Below are positions 19,241-28,592 of a stretch of DNA of 64,000 nucleotides, in pieces (positions within the stretch are counted from its first letter, which is position 1; every line of letters starts with the position of its first letter). Under the pieces are notes generated by a model. It was not told the DNA's origin. It saw only the letters and a list, made by a program, of their open reading frames with translations, and did not search any database. The DNA is from Carnobacterium divergens DSM 20623 (GTDB taxonomy: Bacteria; Bacillota; Bacilli; Lactobacillales; Carnobacteriaceae): positions 1,736,001-1,800,000 of the forward strand of contig NZ_JQLO01000001.1 of the NCBI RefSeq assembly GCF_000744255.1. The letters run 5' to 3'. A program made the translations under genes and the position numbers.

Positions 19241-19393
19241 AAAAACACAGTCAAAAAAATCCAAATTTTTTTGAGAAGGTAAACGATTAGTTAAGATTTT
19301 TATTGAGACATTCATAGCTAAAAATAAATTTATAACAATGACTATTCATTGATAAAGGATAACAAAAACTTTGATAACGAACAAATTCAATAA

Positions 19394-19439
19394 AAATTAG
19401 GCTATTAATAATCAGTACCGATTATTAATAGCCTAATTT
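19394..19439. terminator. Strong terminator between tetR and gtrB
   Basis: A perfect 20-bp stem (19394-19413 and 19420-19439) with a 6-base loop has a T-rich tail on the minus strand, 6 bases after the gtrB stop. It probably also stops tetR transcription. It shares the arm sequence AATTAGGCTA with the terminator at 8567-8618. Confidence 0.9.
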
Positions 19440-19444
19440 ACTTT

Positions 19445-20395
19445 TTATTTAGTTGTTGTTTCTTGTGTCTCTTTGATAATGTAAATTGGTCGTTTTTTTG
19501 TCTCTAAATACGTTTTGCCGAGATATTTCCCAACAATTCCTAAACAAAATAATTGTAGCCCTCCTAAAGCTAAAATGAAACACACTAAAGATGGCCAACC
19601 AGAAGTTGGATTTTGAAAAATAATGGTTCTAACTATAATTACTAACAAAATAATCATTGCACTTACAAAAGAAAAGAACCCTATAAATGAAGCAAATGCT
19701 AAAGGAATTTCAGAAAATGCTACAATCCCATCTAATGAATATTTAAAAAGACTCCAAAATGACCATGATGTTTCTCCAGCTACACGTTCTTGATTTTTAT
19801 ATTCTAAATACTTTGTATCAAACCCAACCCAACTAAAGATTCCTTTTGAAAAACGATTGTACTCCTTCAATGTTAAAATAGCATCAACCATTTGTCTCGT
19901 CATTAAACGATAGTCTCTTGCACCATCAACAATTTCAGTTTCAGAAATGCGATTAATCAATTTATAAAAAGTTCGAGCAAAAAATGAGCGGATTGGCGGT
20001 TCGCCATCACGACTTATCCTTCTAGTTCCTACGCAATCATATTCCTCAGTCCTAATTGTGCGCAACATTTCACCTAGCATTTCTGGAGGATCTTGTAAAT
20101 CTACATCCATTACTGCAACATAATCCCCAGTCGCGTGCTCTAATCCTGCATAAAGCCCTGCTTCTTTCCCAAAATTTCTAGAAAAAGATAAGTATTTAAC
20201 TCGATCTTTATCTTTTTTTGATAAATTTCTTAAGACCTGCAAAGTTTTGTCCTTAGATCCATCATTAACAAAAATATACTCAATATCTGCATTTTCAAGT
20301 AATACTCGTTCTTTTTCTAAAGCTTTATAAAACAAAGGAATTGTTTCTTCTTCATTGTAACAAGGTACAACGATTGATATAGTTTGTTCAGTCAT
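19445..20395 (-). CDS. GT2 undecaprenyl-phosphate glycosyltransferase (GtrB/CsbB type)
   Basis: GtrB-like enzymes load a sugar onto undecaprenyl phosphate on the inner membrane face. The GT-A domain has ISIVVPCYNEEETI, VNDGSKDKT, SFSRNFGKEAGLYAGL and MDVDLQDPPE. Two C-terminal membrane segments (about 235-300) anchor it. The frame opens at a GTG at 20404 inside AAAGGTG; the ATG at 20395 lies 8 bases after AAAGG and gives 316 residues. It follows gtrA closely, and the pair should supply a flipped lipid-linked sugar to a membrane GT-C enzyme such as YfhO or the cluster proteins at 28.6 and 32 kb. Confidence 0.9.
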   Translation of the reverse strand: MTEQTISIVVPCYNEEETIPLFYKALEKERVLLENADIEYIFVNDGSKDKTLQVLRNLSKKDKDRVKYLSFSRNFGKEAGLYAGLEHATGDYVAVMDVDLQDPPEMLGEMLRTIRTEEYDCVGTRRISRDGEPPIRSFFARTFYKLINRISETEIVDGARDYRLMTRQMVDAILTLKEYNRFSKGIFSWVGFDTKYLEYKNQERVAGETSWSFWSLFKYSLDGIVAFSEIPLAFASFIGFFSFVSAMIILLVIIVRTIIFQNPTSGWPSLVCFILALGGLQLFCLGIVGKYLGKTYLETKKRPIYIIKETQETTTK

Positions 20396-20408
20396 ATATG
20401 TCACCTTT

Positions 20409-20822
20409 CTAATTATCTTTGAATATGAATAACTTGCTAAAAATATAATTTAAAATAATCACAATAATTTGTACAATAACTTTTGAAATACCATCATTAA
20501 CTTCTAACTTAGAAACTAACACAATCATCAAGATCATATCAATAATAAAAGATAGGCCTCTATACCAAAAAAATAAAATTAGTTCTCTTAATATAATTTT
20601 AAATTTCAATGACTTAGAATTGAAAACAAAAAATTTATTTGTACTAAATGCAAATAATACTGATAGCAACCAGCTGATAGCATTACTTATTTTATAATCT
20701 AACTCTAAAAAATCCTTACAAAAAAAATAAACAGCAATATTTACAACAGTTGTTAACACACCAAAAATAATATATCCAATAATTTCTTGATATTTATGGT
20801 AAAGTTCTATAGTTTTTTTCAC
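20409..20822 (-). CDS. GtrA family membrane protein, probable lipid-sugar flippase
   Basis: This 137-residue protein has four predicted membrane segments and the GtrA signature GYIIFGVLTTVVNIAVYF near the N-terminus. GtrA proteins are thought to flip undecaprenyl-phosphate sugars made by GtrB-type enzymes. The start is a GTG at 20822 with AGGAG about 10 bases upstream overlapping the nadE stop, so it is tightly joined to nadE. The gtrB ribosome site overlaps its 3' end. Confidence 0.88.
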   Translation of the reverse strand: MKKTIELYHKYQEIIGYIIFGVLTTVVNIAVYFFCKDFLELDYKISNAISWLLSVLFAFSTNKFFVFNSKSLKFKIILRELILFFWYRGLSFIIDMILMIVLVSKLEVNDGISKVIVQIIVIILNYIFSKLFIFKDN

Positions 20823-20835
20823 TTAATTATTTCTC

Positions 20836-21666
20836 CTACTTCTTCCAAAAATCATCAAATACATTAATTGGCAAATGACGTTTATGTTGTGTTTTTAAAT
20901 ACCATGCTTCAATTCTATCAGCAATTTTAGTCTCTATTTTTTTACCTTCCAAATAATTATCAATATCATCATACGTAACTCCCAAAGCAACTTCATCTGC
21001 TAAACCAGGTTTATTGTCTTCTAAATCAGCTGTTGGCGTTTTTACATATAAATGCATAGGTGCTCCTAGTTCTTCTAATAATTGTCGCCCTTGACGTTTA
21101 TTCAATCTGAAAATTGGATTAATATCCGTACCTCCATCTCCAAATTTAGTATAAAATCCTGTAATTGATTCCGCTGAATGATCAGTACCTACAACTGCTC
21201 CTTGGTACGCTCCTGCAATAGCATATTGCGCAATCATACGTTCTCTAGCTTTAATATTCCCTTTGTCAAAATCACTCACTGGTACATCAATTCCGAGCAA
21301 GACTTTCATATTTGCATCAACAGCAGGTTTAATATCTACTCGTAAGACTTGATCTGCAGCTATAAATTCAATCGCATCCATTGCATCTTTTTCGTCTGTT
21401 TGCTGTCCATACGGTAAACGCACAGCAATAAACTTATACGCACTATTTCCCGTTTCTTCTCGCAACTCTGTAATTGCCATTTGAGAAAGCTTTCCCGTCA
21501 AAGTAGAATCCTGACCACCACTGATACCAAGCACTAACGTTTTTAAAAAAGGATATTTTCTTAAATAATTTTTCAAAAAATCAATACTCATACGTATTTC
21601 TTCTTGAGGGTCGATTATTGATTTCACTTTCATTTCAGTTATAATTTGATTTTGTAAATTAGACAT
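20836..21666 (-). CDS. nadE: NH3-dependent NAD+ synthetase
   Basis: NadE amidates nicotinate adenine dinucleotide to NAD+, the last step of NAD synthesis. The PP-loop [13 protein letters not shown] lies near residue 47, [21 protein letters not shown] near 160, and [14 protein letters not shown] follows, as in the 275-residue ammonia-dependent class without a glutaminase domain. It lies downstream of pncB, the salvage enzyme of the same pathway, but has its own extended -10 promoter after the pncB terminator. Confidence 0.97.
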   Translation of the reverse strand: MSNLQNQIITEMKVKSIIDPQEEIRMSIDFLKNYLRKYPFLKTLVLGISGGQDSTLTGKLSQMAITELREETGNSAYKFIAVRLPYGQQTDEKDAMDAIEFIAADQVLRVDIKPAVDANMKVLLGIDVPVSDFDKGNIKARERMIAQYAIAGAYQGAVVGTDHSAESITGFYTKFGDGGTDINPIFRLNKRQGRQLLEELGAPMHLYVKTPTADLEDNKPGLADEVALGVTYDDIDNYLEGKKIETKIADRIEAWYLKTQHKRHLPINVFDDFWKK

Positions 21667-21697
21667 CTTATCTCAACTCCTAATTGAATTCTATACA

Positions 21698-21706
21698 ATT
21701 ATATCA
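21698..21706 (-). promoter_or_regulatory. Extended -10 promoter for nadE-gtrA-gtrB
   Basis: TGATATAAT on the minus strand, about 30 bases before the nadE ATG and downstream of the pncB terminator. No clear -35. Confidence 0.6.
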
Positions 21707-21733
21707 TAGTTCTACTAAACATAAATTGTAATG

Positions 21734-21771
21734 AAAAATGAGAAACAAATTTCCATGAGTTTCTCATTTTT
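21734..21771 (-). terminator. Terminator after pncB
   Basis: A perfect 13-bp stem (21734-21746 and 21759-21771) is followed by a T-rich tail on the minus strand, just after the pncB stop codon. Confidence 0.88.
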
Positions 21772-21775
21772 ATGA

Positions 21776-23254
21776 TTATTTTGCGAAATATTTTTCTTGG
21801 ATTTTCACTTGCTCTCTAGCCAACTCAATATTCGCCATCTTATGATCCCAACAAACTTTGGATAAATCAACAGGATACGGTTCTGGATTTAAATTGCGCT
21901 TGTACTCATCCCACAGTGATTCCAAGTTAGAAGTTGCATAAGCTTTCACTTCAGATAAATTCGGTAATGGATAGATTAAACGACCATCAATGAATATGTC
22001 TTTTAGTAACGGACGAGCTGCGAAATTCACAACTGTTTTATTAATGTACGTATGAACAGGATGGAACATATACAGTTCCCCAGCTTGATCTGGGCGTTCA
22101 TTCCATAATGTAATATAGTCACCTTCAGATTTTCCATCTTCGTTAGCTGTAATTCGCCACACTTGTTTTTTCCCTGGCGTAGAAACTTTTTCCGCGTTTC
22201 CAGATAATTTAATAGTGTCAACCATTTTTCCAGATTCATCTTCAATCGATACTAACTTATATACAGCTCCCAATGCGGGTTGATCATAAGCAGTTATTAG
22301 CTTGGTTCCGACACCCCAAACATCGATTTTAGCTCCTTGCATTTTCAAATTCAGAATCGTTTTTTCATCTAAATCATTAGAAGCATAAATTTTAACATCT
22401 TCAAAACCCGCTGCATCTAACTGTTGGCGCACACGCTTTGAAATATAAGCCATATCTCCACTATCTAAACGAACACCTAAAAAATTAATTTTATCTCCAA
22501 ATTCTTTTGCTACCCGAATCGCATTTGGTACACCTGATTTTAGCGTATCATATGTGTCAACTAAAAATACACAATCCGTATGTGTTAGTGCGTATGCTTT
22601 AAATGCATCATAATCATTACGATATGCTTGTACTAAAGAGTGTGCATGTGTTCCGCTTGCTGGAATACCAAAAATTTTCCCTGCACGAACATTACTCGTT
22701 GCATCACATCCACCAATATAAGCTGCTCTGGTTCCCCAGATTGCCGCATCCATTTCTTGAGCTCGTCTTGTACCAAATTCAAGTAATGGATCTGACCCCA
22801 CAACTGATTTTATTCGTGCTGCTTTTGTAGCAATTAAAGTTTGATAATTTACAATGTTCAATAATGCTGTCTCAATTAACTGACAGTCTGCTAAAGAACC
22901 TTCCACTTGAACTAGTGGTTCATTACTAAAAACTAATTCACCTTCAACTACTGAACGAATGGTTGCTTTAAACTTAAAATTCTCTAAATAAGTTAAAAAA
23001 TCTTCTGGATACTCTTCAACTTCCCTTAGATAATCTATATCAGTTTTTGTAAATTTTAATTTTTCAATATACTCTACAATTCTTTCTAGACCTGAAAATA
23101 TTGCATATCCATTGTCGAATGGATTATTTCTAAAGTAACATTCAAATACAGCATGACTATCTACTTTACCAAGTTCCCAATAGGTTTTCATCATATTGAT
23201 TTGATACAAATCTGTATGTAACGACCAACTATCATCAGGGTAAATTTTATTCAT
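21776..23254 (-). CDS. pncB: Nicotinate phosphoribosyltransferase
   Basis: PncB converts nicotinate and PRPP to nicotinate mononucleotide in NAD salvage. The 492-residue protein shows the N-terminal LHTDLYQINMMKTYWE, FGTRRAQEMDAAIWGTRAAYIGG near residue 165, GTHAHSLVQAY and LGVRLDSGDMAYIS, all typical of the Firmicute class. AAGGAG precedes the ATG. With nadE next door, two of the steps from nicotinate to NAD are here; the adenylyltransferase NadD is not in the window. Confidence 0.97.
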   Translation of the reverse strand: MNKIYPDDSWSLHTDLYQINMMKTYWELGKVDSHAVFECYFRNNPFDNGYAIFSGLERIVEYIEKLKFTKTDIDYLREVEEYPEDFLTYLENFKFKATIRSVVEGELVFSNEPLVQVEGSLADCQLIETALLNIVNYQTLIATKAARIKSVVGSDPLLEFGTRRAQEMDAAIWGTRAAYIGGCDATSNVRAGKIFGIPASGTHAHSLVQAYRNDYDAFKAYALTHTDCVFLVDTYDTLKSGVPNAIRVAKEFGDKINFLGVRLDSGDMAYISKRVRQQLDAAGFEDVKIYASNDLDEKTILNLKMQGAKIDVWGVGTKLITAYDQPALGAVYKLVSIEDESGKMVDTIKLSGNAEKVSTPGKKQVWRITANEDGKSEGDYITLWNERPDQAGELYMFHPVHTYINKTVVNFAARPLLKDIFIDGRLIYPLPNLSEVKAYATSNLESLWDEYKRNLNPEPYPVDLSKVCWDHKMANIELAREQVKIQEKYFAK

Positions 23255-23324
23255 TTAACTAAACTCCTTACTTAATAAAATATTTAGTACTATCATACCC
23301 CATAGCTGCATTAAAAACTAGAAA

Positions 23325-23359
23325 AAAGTACAAATTAGAAAAGTTCTAATTTGTACTTT
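23325..23359 (-). terminator. Terminator of the minus-strand polysaccharide unit
   Basis: A 16-bp perfect stem (23325-23340 and 23344-23359) with a 3-base loop and minus-strand T-tail lies 27 bases after the flippase stop codon. Confidence 0.9.
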
Positions 23360-23385
23360 ACTTAAAATAAAGCATATCGTTAATT

Positions 23386-24897
23386 CTAATTAATGAATTT
23401 ATTAATTATCATATTTTTTCCCTTTATTGTTAACCTTCTAAAACTTGGAAAAATAGCATAAAATAACACAGTTAAAAGACATATTAATAAAGCTGAATAG
23501 ATACCTGCATGTATAAACCAACTAATCATACTTGTAGTTTTTATAAAATTAGATAAGTAAATTTGACTAAAATATCCAATAATTAAGACCATACTTAGAC
23601 AAATACTATACCGCAATAAGTCATGAAACCATCCTTTAGCATATACTTTTTTATAGATAATATATGGGTAATACCAAAAAGTTAATAGCATAGAGGAAAC
23701 TACCACTGCTATTAATATACCTTTTAAACCTAGTAATTTTACTAAAATAACCGAAAGTATAATATTAATCACAACTTCTATAATTGAAACAGTTTGTGTA
23801 TCTTTATATAAAACTAAAACATCTCTCATTAAGTAATAAGGTCGTCTTGTAACTGTATTAAAGAAAAATAATATTATCAATAAAAAACTAAGCCCATCTA
23901 AAACTTTATCCGCACCTACCCAAATTGAAATAAAATTATTCATGACGTATAACAAAGTTGTTCCAAGAAAAGTTGCAACAAAATAAAACAATATGATTAT
24001 TTCTTCAAAAACAAGAAAACTTCGTTCGTTTTCTTCTTCATATATTAAATTCCCCACACTTGCCATGATTGAAGAAGCAAATAAATAAATAAAATCCAAC
24101 AAATACTTAGTGATGTATTTATAGCTTGAATAAATCGTAACAGCTAATGGTGATAAAAAAGCTGAAATCAATAAAATATCAGTACTATCCTGTGCTGCTC
24201 CTATAAACTTATTATTAAGAGCATAAGCCATACCAGTAATTTTATAATTTCCAGTCTCCTTAACTTCCTTCAACCAACTATATTCCTTAAATATTACTTT
24301 ATTAACCATTACATTTGTTAATATTCGAATAAAAATAGTAACAATTAGAACCGTTACGTAATCCCATCCATACATAATTAATAAAACTTCTGCTAAACTT
24401 TCAACAATCTTATAAAAGTTCATGACCACATTTATTTTATAAATTTTTTGATCTGCTTGAAGTACAAATCTAGGTGAAAACATAAAGTAATCCACTAAAT
24501 TTTTAACTAAAAATAGTAGAAAAACTACTTGCATGTAAGTCAAACTTAGTTGATTATTTGTTAAATAATTTAGAAAGAATGACACAGCCACACCTAAAAC
24601 TAATATAATCAAGGATATCCATCTTAACATACGTTTTGATAATGTATAATAAATATTGATTTCATCATTCTTTTTATCAATTAATAATTTGTAATATACA
24701 TTTTGAACAAGTGCACCCACTCCTGCTTCTGCTAAGGACAAGTATGCAAAAATTTGGAAGAATAGTTGATTTAATGCAAATATATCATTTCCTAAATCTC
24801 TTTGCCAAACACTGACCTTCCAAAAGCCAATAAACATTAAGATGATAAATGGAAATAGGCTAGTAAAAAAATTTTTCATTGAATTTTGTTGTCTCAT
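23386..24897 (-). CDS. Wzx-like polysaccharide flippase
   Basis: This is a membrane protein of about 503 residues with 12-14 predicted segments. Its pattern resembles MOP-superfamily flippases (FIILMFIGFWKVSVWQRDLG and LAEAGVGALVQNVYYKLL near the N-terminus). Such proteins move lipid-linked repeat units to the outer face. The frame begins at 24915, but the ATG at 24897 (MRQQNSMKNF) has GGAG 8 bases upstream. It is the last gene of the polymerase-GT32-flippase unit, which fits a Wzx/Wzy-type pathway. Confidence 0.82.
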   Translation of the reverse strand: MRQQNSMKNFFTSLFPFIILMFIGFWKVSVWQRDLGNDIFALNQLFFQIFAYLSLAEAGVGALVQNVYYKLLIDKKNDEINIYYTLSKRMLRWISLIILVLGVAVSFFLNYLTNNQLSLTYMQVVFLLFLVKNLVDYFMFSPRFVLQADQKIYKINVVMNFYKIVESLAEVLLIMYGWDYVTVLIVTIFIRILTNVMVNKVIFKEYSWLKEVKETGNYKITGMAYALNNKFIGAAQDSTDILLISAFLSPLAVTIYSSYKYITKYLLDFIYLFASSIMASVGNLIYEEENERSFLVFEEIIILFYFVATFLGTTLLYVMNNFISIWVGADKVLDGLSFLLIILFFFNTVTRRPYYLMRDVLVLYKDTQTVSIIEVVINIILSVILVKLLGLKGILIAVVVSSMLLTFWYYPYIIYKKVYAKGWFHDLLRYSICLSMVLIIGYFSQIYLSNFIKTTSMISWFIHAGIYSALLICLLTVLFYAIFPSFRRLTIKGKNMIINKFIN

Positions 24898-24944
24898 AGG
24901 TATATCTCCAATCATTTAATTCAAAGCATAAAATTCTTTAATTG

Positions 24945-25640
24945 TTAAAATAAGCGTTTGTATAGCTTAATTCGATTTTTACTAGTGGTTCTTAATTTAA
25001 CCCATTTGTTTATTTTACGTTTGAGTGGTTTTTGACTCTCCATCCAAGTACCAGTAAAAACATGAATAGTAGAAGAGTTGTCAGAAGGATTGCACAATAC
25101 TCCATCAGGATACACTTTAATCCCTTCAAGTAATAATTGTTCTTTATTATTTACTTTACACTTATATTTATTTATTAAAATATCTGACACAATTTTTGTA
25201 TTTACGTTTTTCATCTCATTATTTTTATCAAATTCAAATGAGACCTGATCATAGTAATCTAAAATATCTTTAACTAACGGATGCTTAGGCTCTGCTCCAA
25301 AAACAGCTGTAAAAGGATATGAAGGATTTTCAAAACCAACAAATGCACGATTTTTAAGAAATTGAGTTAAATCATCTAAAACAATTACATCAGTATCTAA
25401 ATAAATTCCGCCCTCTTCATAGACTACATAAGCTCTAATATAATCACTTACATAGGCCCATTTTTTTTTTGCATATGCCTCTGCAATAAAAGGATGAGCA
25501 TTCATGTCAAAGTTTGTTTCATTCCATTCAATAATTTCATACTCTGATAAATGTTTTTTCCAAGTATCCATGCATTTTTGGATATCTTTCGGCTTATCTT
25601 TTCCACCAACCCATACGTAATGAATTTTCTTTGGAATCAT
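24945..25640 (-). CDS. GT32-like glycosyltransferase with DXD motif
   Basis: This 231-residue enzyme belongs to the DXD sugar-transferase group seen in capsule loci. The N-terminus MIPKKIHYVWVGGK, KWAYVSDYIRAYVVYEEGGIYLDTDV (DTD metal site near residue 98) and the C-terminal IHVFTGTWME are characteristic. It has no membrane segment and acts on the cytoplasmic side. The sugar is unknown. AGAAGG precedes the ATG. Confidence 0.88.
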   Translation of the reverse strand: MIPKKIHYVWVGGKDKPKDIQKCMDTWKKHLSEYEIIEWNETNFDMNAHPFIAEAYAKKKWAYVSDYIRAYVVYEEGGIYLDTDVIVLDDLTQFLKNRAFVGFENPSYPFTAVFGAEPKHPLVKDILDYYDQVSFEFDKNNEMKNVNTKIVSDILINKYKCKVNNKEQLLLEGIKVYPDGVLCNPSDNSSTIHVFTGTWMESQKPLKRKINKWVKLRTTSKNRIKLYKRLF

Positions 25641-25652
25641 TTTACCTTCTCC

Positions 25653-28373
25653 TTACTCAACGATTATTTTTACTTTATGATCAATACACATAAACGTTAC
25701 TAATTCTTTAACTCTTGGTGCATCAAGCTCAGTAGTTCTAATTTGATTAAATCCTTTTTCCATTTCTGACAAGAAATTCAAATAAAATTCTGATAATTTA
25801 TTTTCTATCAAATTTTTATTGAAAGCACGCATATCGCTACCTAAATAAATTTTTTCAGATAAATCTATATTTTTTATAACAATTTCACGATTGTTTTGCT
25901 TTTCATAAAATTCAACTACTGAATTTAAAAAAAGATTCTCTTTAAAATCATTGCCCATTCTTTTATTAATCACAAATTTCAAAATTTGGGCTTCTTTATT
26001 CTCTGGTTTTTTTAAATAAAAAGGCGTATACAGAGATAATAATTTCAATTTATTATAAACTCTAAAAATAGTATATTGTTTATTATAAAATGGAAGTTTG
26101 TAGTTTGGAAACAGTCTTGTTAACGTCCGTATTTCACCATTTAAAACATTTAATTCACCAATCTCAGAGTTAATATAATTGTTTTCATGAATACGATATT
26201 TAATGAATGGAAAACTCACATTTTCAACAGATAACGTTTCTACTCCATTTCTTAAATCTAACCAGTGAGGTGTATTCCATTTCAAATAATTTTGACTTAC
26301 TACATTTTTAAATACATCTGCTTGCCAAAAAGCAACATCAACAAATAAATTTCTACCTAACCATAATACCTGAGTGGCAATAGTTCTATTAGATTTATAA
26401 TAATCAAGTACACGTTGTTTTCCGATTTTTTTTCCTTCATCATTTACTAATTCTAAGTCTGCAATCAATGCATCTGAATTAGTTTGATTTAACTGGTTAT
26501 TTGCCATTTTAAAAACATTTTTATTTGCCAACATATCATCTGAATGTAAAATAAATATATAGTCCCCAGTTGTATGTTCCAGAGCTCTTTGCAACGCATT
26601 TAATTGGTCACTATTCTCTTGATAATAATAATGGATTTTTTCTTGATAATGATTCAATTGACAAAATCCATCAATCTTATTTTTTGTATTATCAGTAGAC
26701 CCATCATCAACTACTATAATTTCCCAATTATCATAATTTTGACTTTTAACAGAATTTAATGATGTTTCAATCGTTTCTGCATCATTATAGCTCGGCATGA
26801 TAACGGATATTTTTTTATTTTTTTTACTCTTTGAAAACAAAACATTTCTCAGTAGTTGCCCTTCAACAAAAGCTAAAATAATTGTTACCGTTAAGAAATC
26901 CATTACATTTCCACTATATAAGGAAACTGATAAAGTTACTAAAACTGATAATAACAACGAACAGTTTTTAAAGGTGAATTGTTCTTTGAATTTTATTAAC
27001 ATTAAAATACCACTAAATAAAAGGATTAGTAAATACGGAACTAATAATAAAAGAACTCCAATAATCCCCATTGAAAAATAGTGTGACTGGAAATCACGTT
27101 CTAGATTAAATATATTATTCATTCTAGTATAGGTAATTCCAAACCAATTATCTTTTGGATTATTATTAATCTCTTTAACACGCTGTAACATTAACGTTTC
27201 GATATTTCTAAAATTCAACTTATCTTCAATTGGTAGTTGCATCACTTCAAACCAAAACTTTGGATCATTTACATAAGGATACGAAACCTCGATAAACTGA
27301 CCATTAATTGAATATTCCACATAATGTTCCCTTATATATTTGACTAGTGGACTTTCTTCTTTATGTTCTTTATCTTTAGTTTTCTTTTCTTCTGTTTTTA
27401 ATTTATTATTTCGTTCAGTTACTACAGTTTTATCACCTTCACGTTGAGATTGAACTTGTTGGTCAAAGTTATTACGATTCATAGTTGGAGAAAAAGGTAA
27501 GATTAATCCACTTAGCACAACCATCAGCAGTAACATCAAGCCTATATTATTATTAAATTTGAATTCTTTTTTGATAAAAGAAAAAAAGAAATACATTCCA
27601 ATTGTAACGACTAAAATTCCAACGAATCCCAAAGAGGCTACTTTAGTGCCCAACATAAACATCGCTAGTAGATGTGTCAACATTAAAATGATATTTTTAG
27701 CATTTAACCGCTTAATTAAAAAATAAAACATCAGCGGTGTTAATAATACAGCTAAAGCTGAAATAGCATTCGCATATGAAAAGAATCCTTTTGAAGCTAA
27801 TTCAAAATATTGCCCTGCATATGAACTACTAAACCAATCAAAGATAGATCCAGTAATTTTTAAATTTGTATAGGATGCCAACGAAATTTTTAAAATATTA
27901 GTTATTACAATACTCCCTGAAACTAAAGCAACTAAAGTACTAACAATTACTTCCATCAGGTTATCCGTAATTTCTTGGTAATAGGAAACTACTAGAATAA
28001 TAAGTGGTAGTGTCATTCTAATTACATAAAACAATTCAGAAAAAAGTGAATAATTAAAATTCCCTGGTACTAATGAATGAAAATTTTGAGCATTCATATG
28101 ATGAAAAACAAAATAGACACCAATCAATACAGCATAAATTATGATAAAGTAATTTATTTTTGATTTTCTATGACAAAATAAAAATAGCACACCTAAAACG
28201 AAAATAATCAAAATCCGCATAATAGTGGCTGGTGAAAATTTAAAAATATTAACAATATTATCCGAATACAGATAATAAATATCTAAAAACGGTTGAATCA
28301 AAATAAATAAAACAAATATTTTTTTTAATGCTTTTTCCAAAATCAAACACTCCAATTTTTTAAATAATTTCAT
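25653..28373 (-). CDS. Fusion of an O-antigen-ligase/polymerase-like membrane domain with a GT2 glycosyltransferase
   Basis: The 906-residue protein has two parts. Residues 1 to about 515 form a polytopic membrane domain of Wzy/WaaL type with a large charged external loop (about 300-430). From about 519 a GT2 domain begins (ISVIMPSYNDAETIETSLNS, VVDDGSTDNT, FILHSDDML). Polymerase and transferase are normally separate proteins. The ATG at 28373 has no ribosome site; an in-frame TTG at 28340 follows GGAG by 9 bases and is a plausible alternative, 11 residues shorter. It is the first gene of the minus unit. Confidence 0.82.
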   Translation of the reverse strand: MKLFKKLECLILEKALKKIFVLFILIQPFLDIYYLYSDNIVNIFKFSPATIMRILIIFVLGVLFLFCHRKSKINYFIIIYAVLIGVYFVFHHMNAQNFHSLVPGNFNYSLFSELFYVIRMTLPLIILVVSYYQEITDNLMEVIVSTLVALVSGSIVITNILKISLASYTNLKITGSIFDWFSSSYAGQYFELASKGFFSYANAISALAVLLTPLMFYFLIKRLNAKNIILMLTHLLAMFMLGTKVASLGFVGILVVTIGMYFFFSFIKKEFKFNNNIGLMLLLMVVLSGLILPFSPTMNRNNFDQQVQSQREGDKTVVTERNNKLKTEEKKTKDKEHKEESPLVKYIREHYVEYSINGQFIEVSYPYVNDPKFWFEVMQLPIEDKLNFRNIETLMLQRVKEINNNPKDNWFGITYTRMNNIFNLERDFQSHYFSMGIIGVLLLLVPYLLILLFSGILMLIKFKEQFTFKNCSLLLSVLVTLSVSLYSGNVMDFLTVTIILAFVEGQLLRNVLFSKSKKNKKISVIMPSYNDAETIETSLNSVKSQNYDNWEIIVVDDGSTDNTKNKIDGFCQLNHYQEKIHYYYQENSDQLNALQRALEHTTGDYIFILHSDDMLANKNVFKMANNQLNQTNSDALIADLELVNDEGKKIGKQRVLDYYKSNRTIATQVLWLGRNLFVDVAFWQADVFKNVVSQNYLKWNTPHWLDLRNGVETLSVENVSFPFIKYRIHENNYINSEIGELNVLNGEIRTLTRLFPNYKLPFYNKQYTIFRVYNKLKLLSLYTPFYLKKPENKEAQILKFVINKRMGNDFKENLFLNSVVEFYEKQNNREIVIKNIDLSEKIYLGSDMRAFNKNLIENKLSEFYLNFLSEMEKGFNQIRTTELDAPRVKELVTFMCIDHKVKIIVE

Positions 28374-28426
28374 TATTTGTATTGTTATAATCTAAATAGA
28401 GAAATTTAAAACTTTATATCTTGTTG

Positions 28427-28435
28427 ATTATAGCA
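28427..28435 (-). promoter_or_regulatory. Extended -10 promoter of the minus polysaccharide unit
   Basis: TGCTATAAT on the minus strand, about 55 bases before the ATG of the polymerase/GT2 fusion. Confidence 0.6.
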
Positions 28436-28592
28436 TATCTTAGAATTAGCATGCAATCTTCTTAAAAAAAAATTAATCTGGAGATTCTTTTAAGTTTTGA
28501 TATTTAATTTTTGCACTTAATTTGTTACTGTTTAAATTCTCTTATTATGTTATTCTTCTATGGTATAGATTAATTTAGAAGGAGATTTGAAA

